Source: Lytechinus pictus
Lineage: Eukaryota; Echinodermata; Echinoidea; Temnopleuroida; Toxopneustidae
Assembly: GCF_037042905.1 (NCBI RefSeq)
Contig: NC_087251.1
Coordinates: forward strand, 49,543,373-49,607,372
DNA length: 64,000 nucleotides
Direction: 5' to 3'
Shown one piece after another: positions 35,701 to 47,700 of this stretch; position 1 is the first letter of the stretch, and every line of letters begins with the position of its first letter. Both the position numbers and the translations under genes were made by a program. The notes beneath the pieces are model-generated. The model was not told where the DNA came from, ran no database searches, and was given only the letters and a program-made list of their open reading frames with translations.

Positions 35701-38700
35701 TTTGTTGATATTTTGGAGTAATTTCTGATGCTGTTCTGTGCATTTTGCGGAAAAATACGTTATCCGTGTTTTTCCGTCTGAAAAGCCACTTTCAAAAGGC
35801 TGTTTCCGTGAAATCGCGGAAAATCACTGTCATGTCCCTACATAATAGCGGGTATTATCGACGAGAGAAAGGTTATCAATAACTGCCCTATAATGAAGAT
35901 ATTGTTGAACAGTTGTATCTTGAATTGGAAATTCATTTCCTCTTATTTGACATCTTCATGATATGAGTACTGGTATGAATTTATTGGATAAGTTGTTCAA
36001 TTTTCGTTATTGTATTTGCAGTGAACCGAGAACTGATGAAGACCAAAATGTTTGAGACCATGTCAGTACAAGTAGATGAAGATGAACACAGTATAGAGAT
36101 GCATCTACCATACATAGCAAAGGTCATGGAGAGGTAACACTTTACTTTTAATCCCAGGATGCTGTAGGCATGTGTACCTACTCAATGAGTATATACCCTC
36201 TTTTGTCTCGCCTGCATAGCAGAGCGAGACTATAGGTGCCACTTTTCGGACGGAGGCGATGGCGGCGGCAGCGTCTTCAACATTGAAATCTTAACCAAGG
36301 TTAAGTTTTTGAAATGTCATCATAACTTAAAAAAATTATATGGACCTAGTTCATGAAGCTTGGACATAAGGGTAATCAAGTATTACTGAACATCCTGCTT
36401 GAGTTTCAGGTGACATGACCAAGGTCAAAGGTCATTTAGCATCAATGAACTTAGACCATGTTGGGGGAATGAATATCGAAATCTTAACCAAGTTTAAGTT
36501 TTTGAAATGTTGTCATAACTTGGAAATTATATGGACCTAGTTCATAAAACGTAGGAATAAGGGTCATAGTGTATCACTGAAGAAACTACCTGAGTTTCAG
36601 GTCACATGATTAAGGTCAAAGGTCACTTAGGGTCAATGAACTTAGGCCATGATGGGGGGTATTTGAGAAAATGTCATCATAACTTTAAAAGTTTATTGAT
36701 CTAGTTCATGAAACTTAGACTTAAAAGCAACCATGTATCCCTGAATATCATGTGCGAGTTTCAGGTCACATGGCCAAGGTTAAAGGTCATTTAGGGTCAA
36801 CAAACTTTGGTAATGTTGGGGGTATTTGTGGAATTGTCATCATAAATTTAAGAGTTCATGGATCTCGTTAATGAAACTTGGACATAAGAGCAGCAATGTA
36901 TCCCTGAATACCCTGTGCGTGTTTCAGGAACATGTTCAAGATCAAAGGTCATTTATAGGTCAATGAACTCTGGCTGTGTTGGGAGTATGTGTTGAATTGG
37001 CATCATAACTTAGAAAGTTTGATGTAGCTCATGAAACATCGATATAAGGGTAATCAAGTATGAATGATTGTTTTGCACGTCTTAGGTCACATGATCATGG
37101 TCAAAGGGCATTTTGTGTCAATGGACATATTTTATTATCATAATAGTGTTTTCTTCTGTGAATAATTATTCATTATCTGTTATCAAAGGCAGCACTGCTG
37201 CTGTATCGAATTGCGTAATACAGGCGAGAGTGCCAGAGGCGTCCACTGTTTTTGGTGGTAGTGTGCTACCCAAGAATCTAACATTCAACTTTAATATGAT
37301 GTGATGGTGCGCTTAATCCGCCAGGTTAGGCAGCAGGTCACTGCCTGCTCACTATCATGCCGTTCCATGTTGTAGACTGATAATTAAATAAAAAGTCTCT
37401 TCATCAATGGACGAACATGAACTTATTCTTCTTATTGATGAGAACTATGGTCATATCCAGACAATCAAATAATACTCAAACCTGGCCGTTTTACTAATCT
37501 AACCCATAAGGCAACATTTTGAACAGTCAGTGTTGTCTTGTTATTCATGCTCAATTCAGTGACGACACTACTCAATGTATTCATAAAGAATGTTACATGT
37601 ATATAACTTCTCTCTCTCTCTTTCTCTCTGCAGGAGAAGGGGTAATTTCACCATAGTGCCAGTGCTTGTTGGCGCTTTAGATGGTAAAAAGGAACAGGAA
37701 TATGGTCATTTTTTTAGTTCTTACCTTGCTGATCCTAGCAATCTTTTCGTAGTTTCTTCAGATTTTTGCCATTGGGGTGAGTTTTTATTCAATTTCAATT
37801 CAATTCATTTCATTTTGCTTATATGTAAGAAAAGTTCCTCAGGAAATTATTTGCGGACTTGACGGTGTGTAATTACGTAACTTGTCTTTATTTAACCCTA
37901 AATCTCCCGGGGTATTTTGATTCTTGTCATTCCGGGGGGGGGGGGGGGGGGGGCATTATGCCCCCCCCCCCTAAGATCTCAGCCGTGGATTGCGCGATCA
38001 CAACAAAAATTTGCATGATGGTAGAAAATGACGTGATCTACACAATTGCATTGGTAAATTTCACTGAATTCATATATTTTTATTTTATATGAATTAATTA
38101 TGCTAATTTATTTGTGAAATCATACTTTTTTCTCTGATTCACTAAATAAAGCTCCTAGAATGCTATTTTTTGGTGAAAATATTCTCTATAGCATTCCTAA
38201 CAATTGTGAATGGAAAAAATTCTGGTACCAAGACCGATTTCTTATGTATTTTTTTTTTTTTAATTTCAGATTTTTGTATCGTTTTTACCCAATCAAACTA
38301 GTGCCACACAAGCCCTGTGTAATCTTGAAAGATGCATAATGGACATTGACACTTGGTTGAAGAAAAAACTCGTTACTTTTGAACCATAGTAAATGTGAGT
38401 TTTTAGTTTTTGGCTCAAAGTTTCAACTTGACAAATTCAACATAGATTCCATTTCTATCTCAGGTAATGATATCCCCTTGTCAAAATCATGTCGCAATCT
38501 TAGAGATATTTTTGATTCTCACATGTCCATGTCTAACCAGATTACAAACATTTGCAGATCAGTTCGTTATCAGTTGCGCAATATTGGCTTCATAAGAAAA
38601 TATCTCACTCGCTGAGCAACAGAGAAACTGGTACATTCACTCATTTCTTCACGATTTGATTTTGGTAATAGCCTCCTTCACAACTTACCTGATTCTCAAC

Positions 38701-41700
38701 TTGGAAAATTGCAAAGGTTGCAAAATGCAGCTGCACGTATTGTAACTCTATCTAGCAAGCGCAGCCACATCACCCCAATATTGAAAACTCTTCACTGGTT
38801 GCCCCTGAATGAACGCATAGTCTTTAAAATCCTTCTTTTGATTTTTCATATAGTCAATGGAACTTCTCCCAGTTACAATAGGTCTTTGATGCATAATTAC
38901 CAACCCTCAAGAAATTTACGATCCTCATCATCTAATCTCTCCAAATTCCAGTTGCTAAGAAATCATGCGGGGAACGGGCCTTTTGCTCATGCAGGGCCTA
39001 GCCTGTGGAATTCTCTCCCACACAGTGTGAAAACCCAGACTTGAGTGACCACCTTCAAGGGCAACCTGAAAACATACCTGTATAAGAGTGTTTTTTGATA
39101 GACATTGACTTATTGTTCAGACATGTATTATATGTAAATAGTTTTTGTTGTTCTGCTCTGAAGCGCCTTGAGCATCTAATCAAGATGGAAAGTGCGCTAT
39201 ACAAATCTCATGTATTATTATTATTTCTTATGTATTTCTTTGTTTTTTTACTTTTTGTTTTTTTATTGTTTTTTTCGATGGAAATCGTTCCAGACTTAAT
39301 TATGATCATAAACAAGGCAAAATTAATTAAGTTTAATCAGTAAAAGTAGAAATGATACATTTATGAATTTTGGCTAAATACACAATTTGCATTGGATTTG
39401 TACATGAAATCACGTTTATGAGCATTTTTTGGTCTGACATGCACTTACATAATGTTGCGTAATGTCGTAACCGCGTACCCGGGCGTCACAAATTTGGTCT
39501 CAAAATTTGCGCGAGACTTGAAAGTATAAAGTCAGTGAGCGGAGAGGTCAAAAAAATTTGCGCAGCAGATATATCGCGAAAATTGTCGAGGGGGGGGGGG
39601 CCATTATGGCCTTTCCCCTCGGGAGAATTTGGGTTAAGAAGTTATTATTTTTTTTAGATGTACATGTACATGAGCAATTAAAACATAAATTTCAATTGAT
39701 AATGTTCAGATATAATGAATCATTGAAATGATAATAGGTTTTTATTAGCGTATTTTAGTTTGTCTCTTGGAATACAGATGAATTGAAAAAATGAAACATG
39801 AATTTGAAATAAAGCTGCATACTCCGGTCCTTTTATTCTACCTCTTCATCTTATTATATTTGGATTTAATACTATTGGGTTTTTTTCATGAAGTGTTATC
39901 TGAAATTGATCATAGCTATGATTGCAAAGTTAAACATATAGAAGTGTACTTGTGCCATGTACAAATTATCCATTCTGTCCCTGTTGCTTTTGTTACGATA
40001 CTCCAACAAATAACAATGAAAATTTAGTTTTAAATTTGATTTCCTTTTTTTTTTATTACAGGAAATTAAATGTTGAAGAAGATAAATGTTGTATTCCAGT
40101 TGGAAATAAGCTATGCTCTGACATAAAGTCTGGTGTGAAACTCTGAGTTCTGATCTGATATGATGTCCTTGAAGGAACTACCAGCTTATATATATAAATA
40201 TTCACTCTTCTGGGTGCTTCTAGTATTGTCTTTAAAAAGAACATTATCCTTCTTTCTAGAATAGTCCACTTCTAGAAGACTCTTGAATGACCTCAGTGAA
40301 ATTAACAATGTAAACAACATAGCTAATCATATTGTCCTTTTCACTACCTCTAGGTTATTGTCTACATTCCATAAATAACAAAGATTACTCAGCCTATTAA
40401 ATAGACATGCCTAACAAAGCTTAACTGAGACATTTTGGAATATTCTTAATAATTATATGCTATGAATATCCTTAAAGAGGAAATAACTAAATAAATGAAT
40501 GTAATTGCTCTTACAATTCTACTTATATATAACACCTTCCCCACCAGGAAAAAGAAAGCTTTACCGTAGTTAAAGGTTTCTTTAAGATTACTTTTTTTTC
40601 TTTAACTTTTCAAAGTCATCTTGAAAAATCATCTACAATATTGTGTACAAAGGTATAGTACTAACAAACATGTTTAAATGAATGTACATCAAACACGTTT
40701 TCTTCAAATGACACACTTGGTCAAAAGCATGAATCATTTCAATTTTATACTCTTGAAAGAGCATCAGCAATTACATTATTCTTTCCTTTTATGTGTACAA
40801 TTTTCATTGGGAATGGTTGGAGCATAAGGCTCCATCTATACAGTCGTTGATTCTTTGTTCTGAATTTCTCCAAAAACACAAGAGGATTGTGGTCTGTATA
40901 GACTGTAATCTCTCCATTGGTTAGATACACCTCGAACTGCTGAAGGGCTAGTACCAGACTCAGGGCCTGTTTTTCAATAGTTGAGTACTTCTTCTGAAAC
41001 CGACTGAGTTTCTTAGAGAAGTAGCACACTGGTTTTTCGATGCCTTCTTCATCTTCTTGGAGCAATACTGCTCCTACTCCAACATCACATGCATCAATTG
41101 CTACTTTGAACGGCTTTGTGAAGTTTGGAGCTGCCAAAACAGGCTCATTCACCAAAATGGCCTTTAATTTCTCAAATGATCTCTGACATTCGTCAGACCA
41201 AACATACTTCACTTTTGCCTTCAGCAGGTTTGTCAGAGGACTAACCACTGTACTGTAATTTGGAACAAATTTCCTGTAGAAGCCACTCATACCTAAGAAT
41301 CTGAGCAATTCTTTCTTAGTTGTGGGAATTGGGAAGTCTAAGATAGCTTGTATCTTGGCTTCTCTTGGTAGCACTTGTCCTTGACCAACCACATGACCGA
41401 GATATGTGACCTTTGCCTTGGCAAATTCACTCTTCATCAGATTCACTACTAGGTTGGCTTTATCCAGCCTGTCAAACAGTGCTCTCAAATGATCCAAATG
41501 ATCATTCCAAGTATCACTGTACACTAGGATGTCATCTATGTATACGACACAATTGTCAAGACCAGCAATCACTTGATTTGTTAACCTTTGGAAGATTGCT
41601 GGTGCATTTTTCATTCCAAAAGGCATGACTTTGCATTGAAATAAGCCTTCAGGTGTAACAAAGGCTGATATCTCTTTGGCTCGGTCAGTCAGTGGCACTT

Positions 41701-44700
41701 GCCAATATCCTTTAAGCAAGTCTATCTTTGTGATATAGGCAGAATTTCCAACTCTATCAATACAACCTAGGAATTGGATACGAGTCAGTCTTACTTACTG
41801 CATTTACCTTTTGGTAATCAATGCAAAATCTCTGAGAGCCGTCTGGCTTTGGAGTTTGGAACCATTACAATAGGGGAACTCCAACTACTCTGACTCGGTT
41901 CGATTATGTTATTATCTAACAAACTGTATTCCCTTATTCACCATTTCCAACTTGCTTGGATTGAGCCTATAAGGATCCTGTTTTATACGTCTTACATTGC
42001 CTACGTCTACATCATGTACAGTTAAAGGTGTACGACCTGGTTTGTCTTTACACACATTCTCATATTCTCTTAACAGGCCAGATATATAATTTCTCTGATC
42101 TTAGATACATCTGTATAAGACAATTTATTATCTGTCTTTCCATAGTATTCATCTCTATGTACATCTACAATGTACATGTTTCAAGATTGTCTTCTTTGAC
42201 CTGTGTTGTACCTTTTGGCTGACTAGCCTCTCGCTCAAAGTATTCTTTCAACATGTTTACATGACAAACTCTTTGAGACTTTCTTCGAACAGGGGGTACT
42301 GATCACATAGTTGACATCATTCAATTTCTTTTTTTACTATGTAGCCCTGGACCACTAAACCTAGCTTTCAAGGGCTCACCTTGCAAAGGCAACAATACTA
42401 ACACTATGTCTCCAGGCTTGAAACTTCGCTCTTTTGCATTTTTGTCAGCTTGAGCTTTCATTATTCCCTGGGACACTTAAGTGTTCCTTAGCCACATCAC
42501 AAGCTTTTGAGAGCCTTTCTCTAAACTTTGATACATAGTCTAGAAGGTTTTCATCATCATCCTGAACCATAAACCTCTCCTTGATAAGCTTTAGGGGGCC
42601 CCTAACCTCATGACCATAGACCAATTCAAATAGACTGAAACCTGTGGACTCATTAGGGGAATCCCTAGTTGCAAACAGTAGGAATGAGATCCCTTTATCC
42701 CAGTCATAGGGATAGTCTTCACAATAAGCCCTAATCATGGTCTTCAGGGTCTGATGATAGCATTCTAACGCTTTTTGGGACTGTGGGTGATAAGCAGAGG
42801 ACTTGATCTGCTTTATTCCCAACTCCATAACTTGCTGAAATATTCCTGACATGAAATTTGACCCTTGGTCACACTGAATTTCCTTAGGCAGACCATACCG
42901 AGTGAAAAACTGCACTAACGCTTGTACCACTGTTTTTGCAGTGATACTCCTCAAGGGTATCGCCTCTGGAAAACGTGTAGACAAGTCCATAATTGTCAGG
43001 AGAAATCTGTGACCCGACCACTTTCTGGGTAAGGGTCCAAAACAATCAAGAACCCTAGTAAAAGGTTCATCAAATGCAGGAATGGGTATCAATGAAGCAG
43101 GCTTGATAACTAGAAGGCTGTGCCTTACCAATAATCTGACATGTATGACATGTCTTACAGAAATGCACCACATCCTTGTGCATCTTAGGCCAATAGAAAT
43201 GCCTCATAATTCTATCTTCTGTCTTCGAATGCCGACATAACCTGCCCTACTACCTAGGTAGCTCATGAGCCATTTTTAGAATCTCTGTGCGATAACAGGG
43301 AGGAACTACTACCTGGTGGATTATACACCAATCTTCATCAGCTGGTCTCCGGGGAGGTCTCCACTTCCTGATCAAAATGTCATCTTTGACATAAAAGCAC
43401 TCAGGAACCTTATCAGCCTCAGGACATGCTTTCTGTGACAAGCTTTTCAATTCTGGTTCTGCCTGTTGTGCCTGTACAAGGGAGGATTTACTAAACAAAC
43501 TATCATTGTTAGCAACAGAGCCTTCAACACTATCCCCATTCAAATCCTTGAAAAAGGTTTCAGCTAACCAGACATCAGCACTCTCCTCTACATCAGCAGA
43601 ATCCGCATCATCCTTGTCAGCTCTACGAGTTTGAGACCTGGGAGGCGCGATAGCTCAGTCGGTAGATCGGGGGTTTCGGATTCCGGTGACCCGGGTTCGA
43701 TTCCCAAGTGGTGCGCTAGTGCCCTTTGGTAAGGCATTTATCCACATTACCAGGTCCCTCGGAGAGGACCTTAAGCCGTCGGTCCCCTGGTTGCTTGCTC
43801 ACAGGCATTCGTGCTTTCTTAGCAGTCAGGTAAAAAAAAACCTTGGTATAACATAAGCTTTTCCTACCTAGTAACAACACAATACGGGAAAATCCCTGGA
43901 AAATTTTCTTGCAACAATTCAGTTTCAGCTACCTCAACCGGCTTCTCCGAAACCACTGGAGATGCAACAACTCTATCTCCAGCCAAGTCGTTACCTAACA
44001 AGAAATCAACACCTTCCGTGGGTAATTCTGGGACGACACCAACATTCACAGGACCACTAACTAGGTCACACCTTAAGTCAACCTTATGCAAAGGAACCGA
44101 CATGAAATTTGGGCCAATACCTTGAATTAAGACTGGCATTCTCTGAACTCTCCGGAGGAAGAGCCAAATCCCCTTGCACCATCAGGGACTGTGCAGCCCC
44201 TGTATCCCTAAGGATCACCACTGACCTACCAGCAGCACCAGTCGAACAAGGGGATACTTCACCATCATACAAAAAGCTTCTAAAGCTTTCATCAACCTGC
44301 TTGACTTTATCAGCAAATACCAAAGAAACACTCTCAACATCTTGAATGGGCTCTGATGGGACAAACTCCATCGAGGGAACACTTGTTTGCTTGACAAAAC
44401 CCATGTCTCTTAGTTTTGGTTGGCATTCCAACTTATTTCTAACGTGATTCTTTCGAATGTCCTGATTTATGACAATGAGTACAAATTTTAGAACTACGAC
44501 TCTCAGACCTTTTGGTTGATTCTGTGCCCCCACAAGCCTGATTCTTGTTAGTGTCATTGTCCTTGCTAGCATATTTTCCCTCACCAGGTTTATTGTGGGA
44601 TTTAAATGACCCTTTACCTTTCTTTTTCCAATAATTCTTGAAAGGAGGCCTATCTCCACTACCCTTATGTGTGACCTCAAATTTATCAGCTACTATGGCT

Positions 44701-47700
44701 GCTTTGCTGACTTCAGTAACTCTATGGTCATCTAAGTGAGATTTAATGCCAAAAGAAAGACTCTTTTTTAATTCTTCCAAGAGGACAACTTCCCTAAGGT
44801 GAACAAAATCTTTGTCAACTTTCAATGGTCTGTACCACTTATCGAACATCATTTATTGTTCCCTAGCAAATTCAACATAAGTCTGGCCTGATTGTCTTTG
44901 CATGTTCCTAAATTTATGTCTGTACGCTTCTGGTACCAAGTTATATGCACTGAGAATTGTTTCTTTCACTGTAGCAGTCACATGATTGCATTTCAGAGAG
45001 CGAAGAATAGACTTTCGCAGCCTTTCCAACAAAAATACTTTGGAGGAGAAGAGTCCAGTATTCTTCAGGCCAATTCAGTCTCTTGGCCACTTTTTCAAAT
45101 GACACAAAATATGTATCAACCCCCTCTTCATTAAACTTTGGCACAAGGCGAATTTTTTTCGCCACAGCAAAGCCTTGGGGAGATTTATCTTAAACGGAGT
45201 TAGTATTAGCAATTGCATGAACTAACTCCATTTCTTTCATCTTTAACTGGTACTCCAATCTCATTTTCTCAATTTCAATGTTTTCTCTGATTCTTTCCTT
45301 TTCAAGCTCGATTTTCTCCTTTTCCAATTCAAATTTTTTCATTTGAATCTGAGCATCATCTGAAATATTGATAAAAGTTTCAGACTCCTCTGTAAGCTTC
45401 ATGTGACTAGCTAACAAGTCAAATATCTCTGCCTTCTTTAAACCTGGGGCTAGAGATACACCCAAATGATCACAAACTGTTATCAAATCATCTTTCTTCA
45501 GTGACATCAAGTGATCATATAGGAGTATGACAATATATGATCATTGACAATAGTGTACAATATGACAGCTTTTGATACTGTGGATCATACCATATTACTG
45601 AATCGCTTAAAATCACGATTTCACATATCTGGTCTAGCTCTTAAATGGTTAAAGTCTTACCTGACTGGTTGGTCATCTAGGGTAAGCATAGCCGGAGAGT
45701 TGTCTGACCCGCGGGTCACTAAGTTTGGGGTACCCAAAGGGTCAGTTCTCGGGCCGATTCTGTTTAGTTTGTATATCACTCCCATCTCTGACATTATTAA
45801 AGGAGAATGAAACTCTTGGAGCAAGTTAGCTTTTGTGAAAGCAGAAAATCAAAGAATAAGATCAACCAAAGTTTGAGTAAAATAGGACTAGCAATAGAAG
45901 AGTTATGAGCATTTGAATGTCGAGATCACTAATGCTATGGAGATCCTCCCATTAGCAATGCGACCAAGATCTATGATGTCACAGATGAACAACTCTCCCC
46001 TTTTGGACACTGAAAATATACCCCAAAACATCTCTTTTTGCTCATTCTAATCATATGACAAACGATTCATCAATGATATAATGTTGTGAAACCTCTGTAC
46101 TTGTCCTCTCATAAAAAGAACACCTCACCTTGTGATAGATTCTATAAAAGTGAGAATATAAGTGAAATAAGTACTAAAGTAATGAGGGAGTTGTACGTGT
46201 GTGACATCACAGATCTTGGTCGCATTGCCAATGGGAGGATCTACATGGCATTAGTGATCTCAATATTCAAATGCTCATAACTTTCTTATTATTCATTCAA
46301 TCTTAAACTTTCAACAATATGTTTCTTTGATTTTTCTCTTTCATATGGATTCAGCTGGTTTCAAGGGTTTCATTCTCCTTTAATAAACATGGTCTACAGT
46401 ATATTTGTTATGCAGATGATATACAACTGTATTGTTCCTTTGACCCGCGCTCTTTTGAAAATATAAATGAAACACTTGAGAAAACCTCTCTTTGTATTTC
46501 AGAAATTTGTAGGTGGATGTCATCTAATTATCTCCAGCTGAATAATAGCAAAACTGAATTCATAGCTCTCTGTTCTTCTCCCCGCCATCTGCAATCAATA
46601 TCACTGCAATTACTGCAATAGTTTATTTACTGTTTTGTCAGCTAGGGATAGAAGAAAGCTTGAGGTTATTCAGAATCGTGCCGCTCGATAAATATTTGGC
46701 TTTTGATCCCGAACTCATACTACACCCCTACTTAAGGAACTCCACTGGCTACCTCTATTCCAACGTATTCAGTTTAAAGTCTATTTATATGTATACAAAA
46801 CTCTAAATCAATTGGCACCTAAATATCTTAATAATACCATCAAATTATACACACCCTCTTGTAATCTTCGTTCAATCACTGACACCTGCAGACTTTGCAT
46901 TCCCTTGTCAAAACTCTCCTCTGCCGAAAAACATTTTGCTGTAGCAGCTGCCAAGACTTGGAATGCTATCCCTCTTTCAATAAGAAATGCTTCCAGTGTA
47001 CTTGGCTTCAAATCTTCCCTTAAGACATACCTTTTTCCTCAATAATTAATTTTCCTTTTTATCTTGAATATTGTAGTTGTTAAATTATTATTCATGTTAA
47101 ATTATTATTCATACATTGTACGCGCTATGGTACTTTTTGTTTTTAGCGCCTCTAAATATCCATTATTATTATTATTATTATGACAATTCTTTCATTGCAA
47201 GAAACTCTTCAACATCAAATGCAGCCATAGTGGAATATACAGAAATACAAGCAAGTAATAACACAGTATATTCTAGAACTTTCCAAAAATTTTCAAAATG
47301 TTTTCAATTCAAATTGTCTTTTGTTTCGAATTGGCTTTTGTTTCAAATTGGCTTTCGATTCCCAGACAAGCCACCAAAACTTGCATTAACTGCAACGTCA
47401 TAGATTTATGCTATGCAGTCTAACTTGCATTAGTAGATATATGTATAGAAGGACCACCTGTCTAGGAAAACCATGAGTTTGGTTTTCTTGTCTCCCTTGC
47501 ACAGACCTTCTTCATGTGAAGGCATCATGGTCTAGTGGTTAAGATTACTGTCTTTCATTCTCAGGGATGTGGCTTCGATTCCCAACCATGGCACGTTTTC
47601 CTTCAGCAAGAAATTTACCCACATTGTGCTACACTCGGCTCTGTTGAGGTAAATGGTACTACTGGCAGGAAGTACTTCTTCAAAAAGCGCCTGAATCTGT

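Larger units (their letters stand above)
40071..45540 (-). mobile_element. Gmr1-like Ty3/gypsy LTR retrotransposon with INT before RT, 5' LTR missing
   Basis: On the minus strand the order is Gag (45510-44430), protease (about 44330-43864), integrase (43543-42445), reverse transcriptase and RNase H (about 41990-40745), polypurine tract and 3' LTR. Integrase upstream of RT is the Ty1/copia-like order known within Ty3/gypsy from the Gmr1-like group of deuterostomes. The Gag, protease and integrase frames carry several breaks, and a SINE is inserted at 43.64-43.84 kb. RT-RNase H is largely open. No second LTR was found at the right end; the sequence turns into another retroelement at about 45541. 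Antisense within a MEMO1 intron. Confidence 0.88.

Noticed and set aside
43643-43716. Functional tRNA gene at the GGCGCGATAGCTC head
   Set aside because: The same head plus body recurs at 48.0 kb with a poly-A tail in one copy, so it is a SINE.
45190-45510. Independent host coiled-coil protein gene
   Set aside because: It lies at the Gag position of the Gmr1-like element on the same strand.
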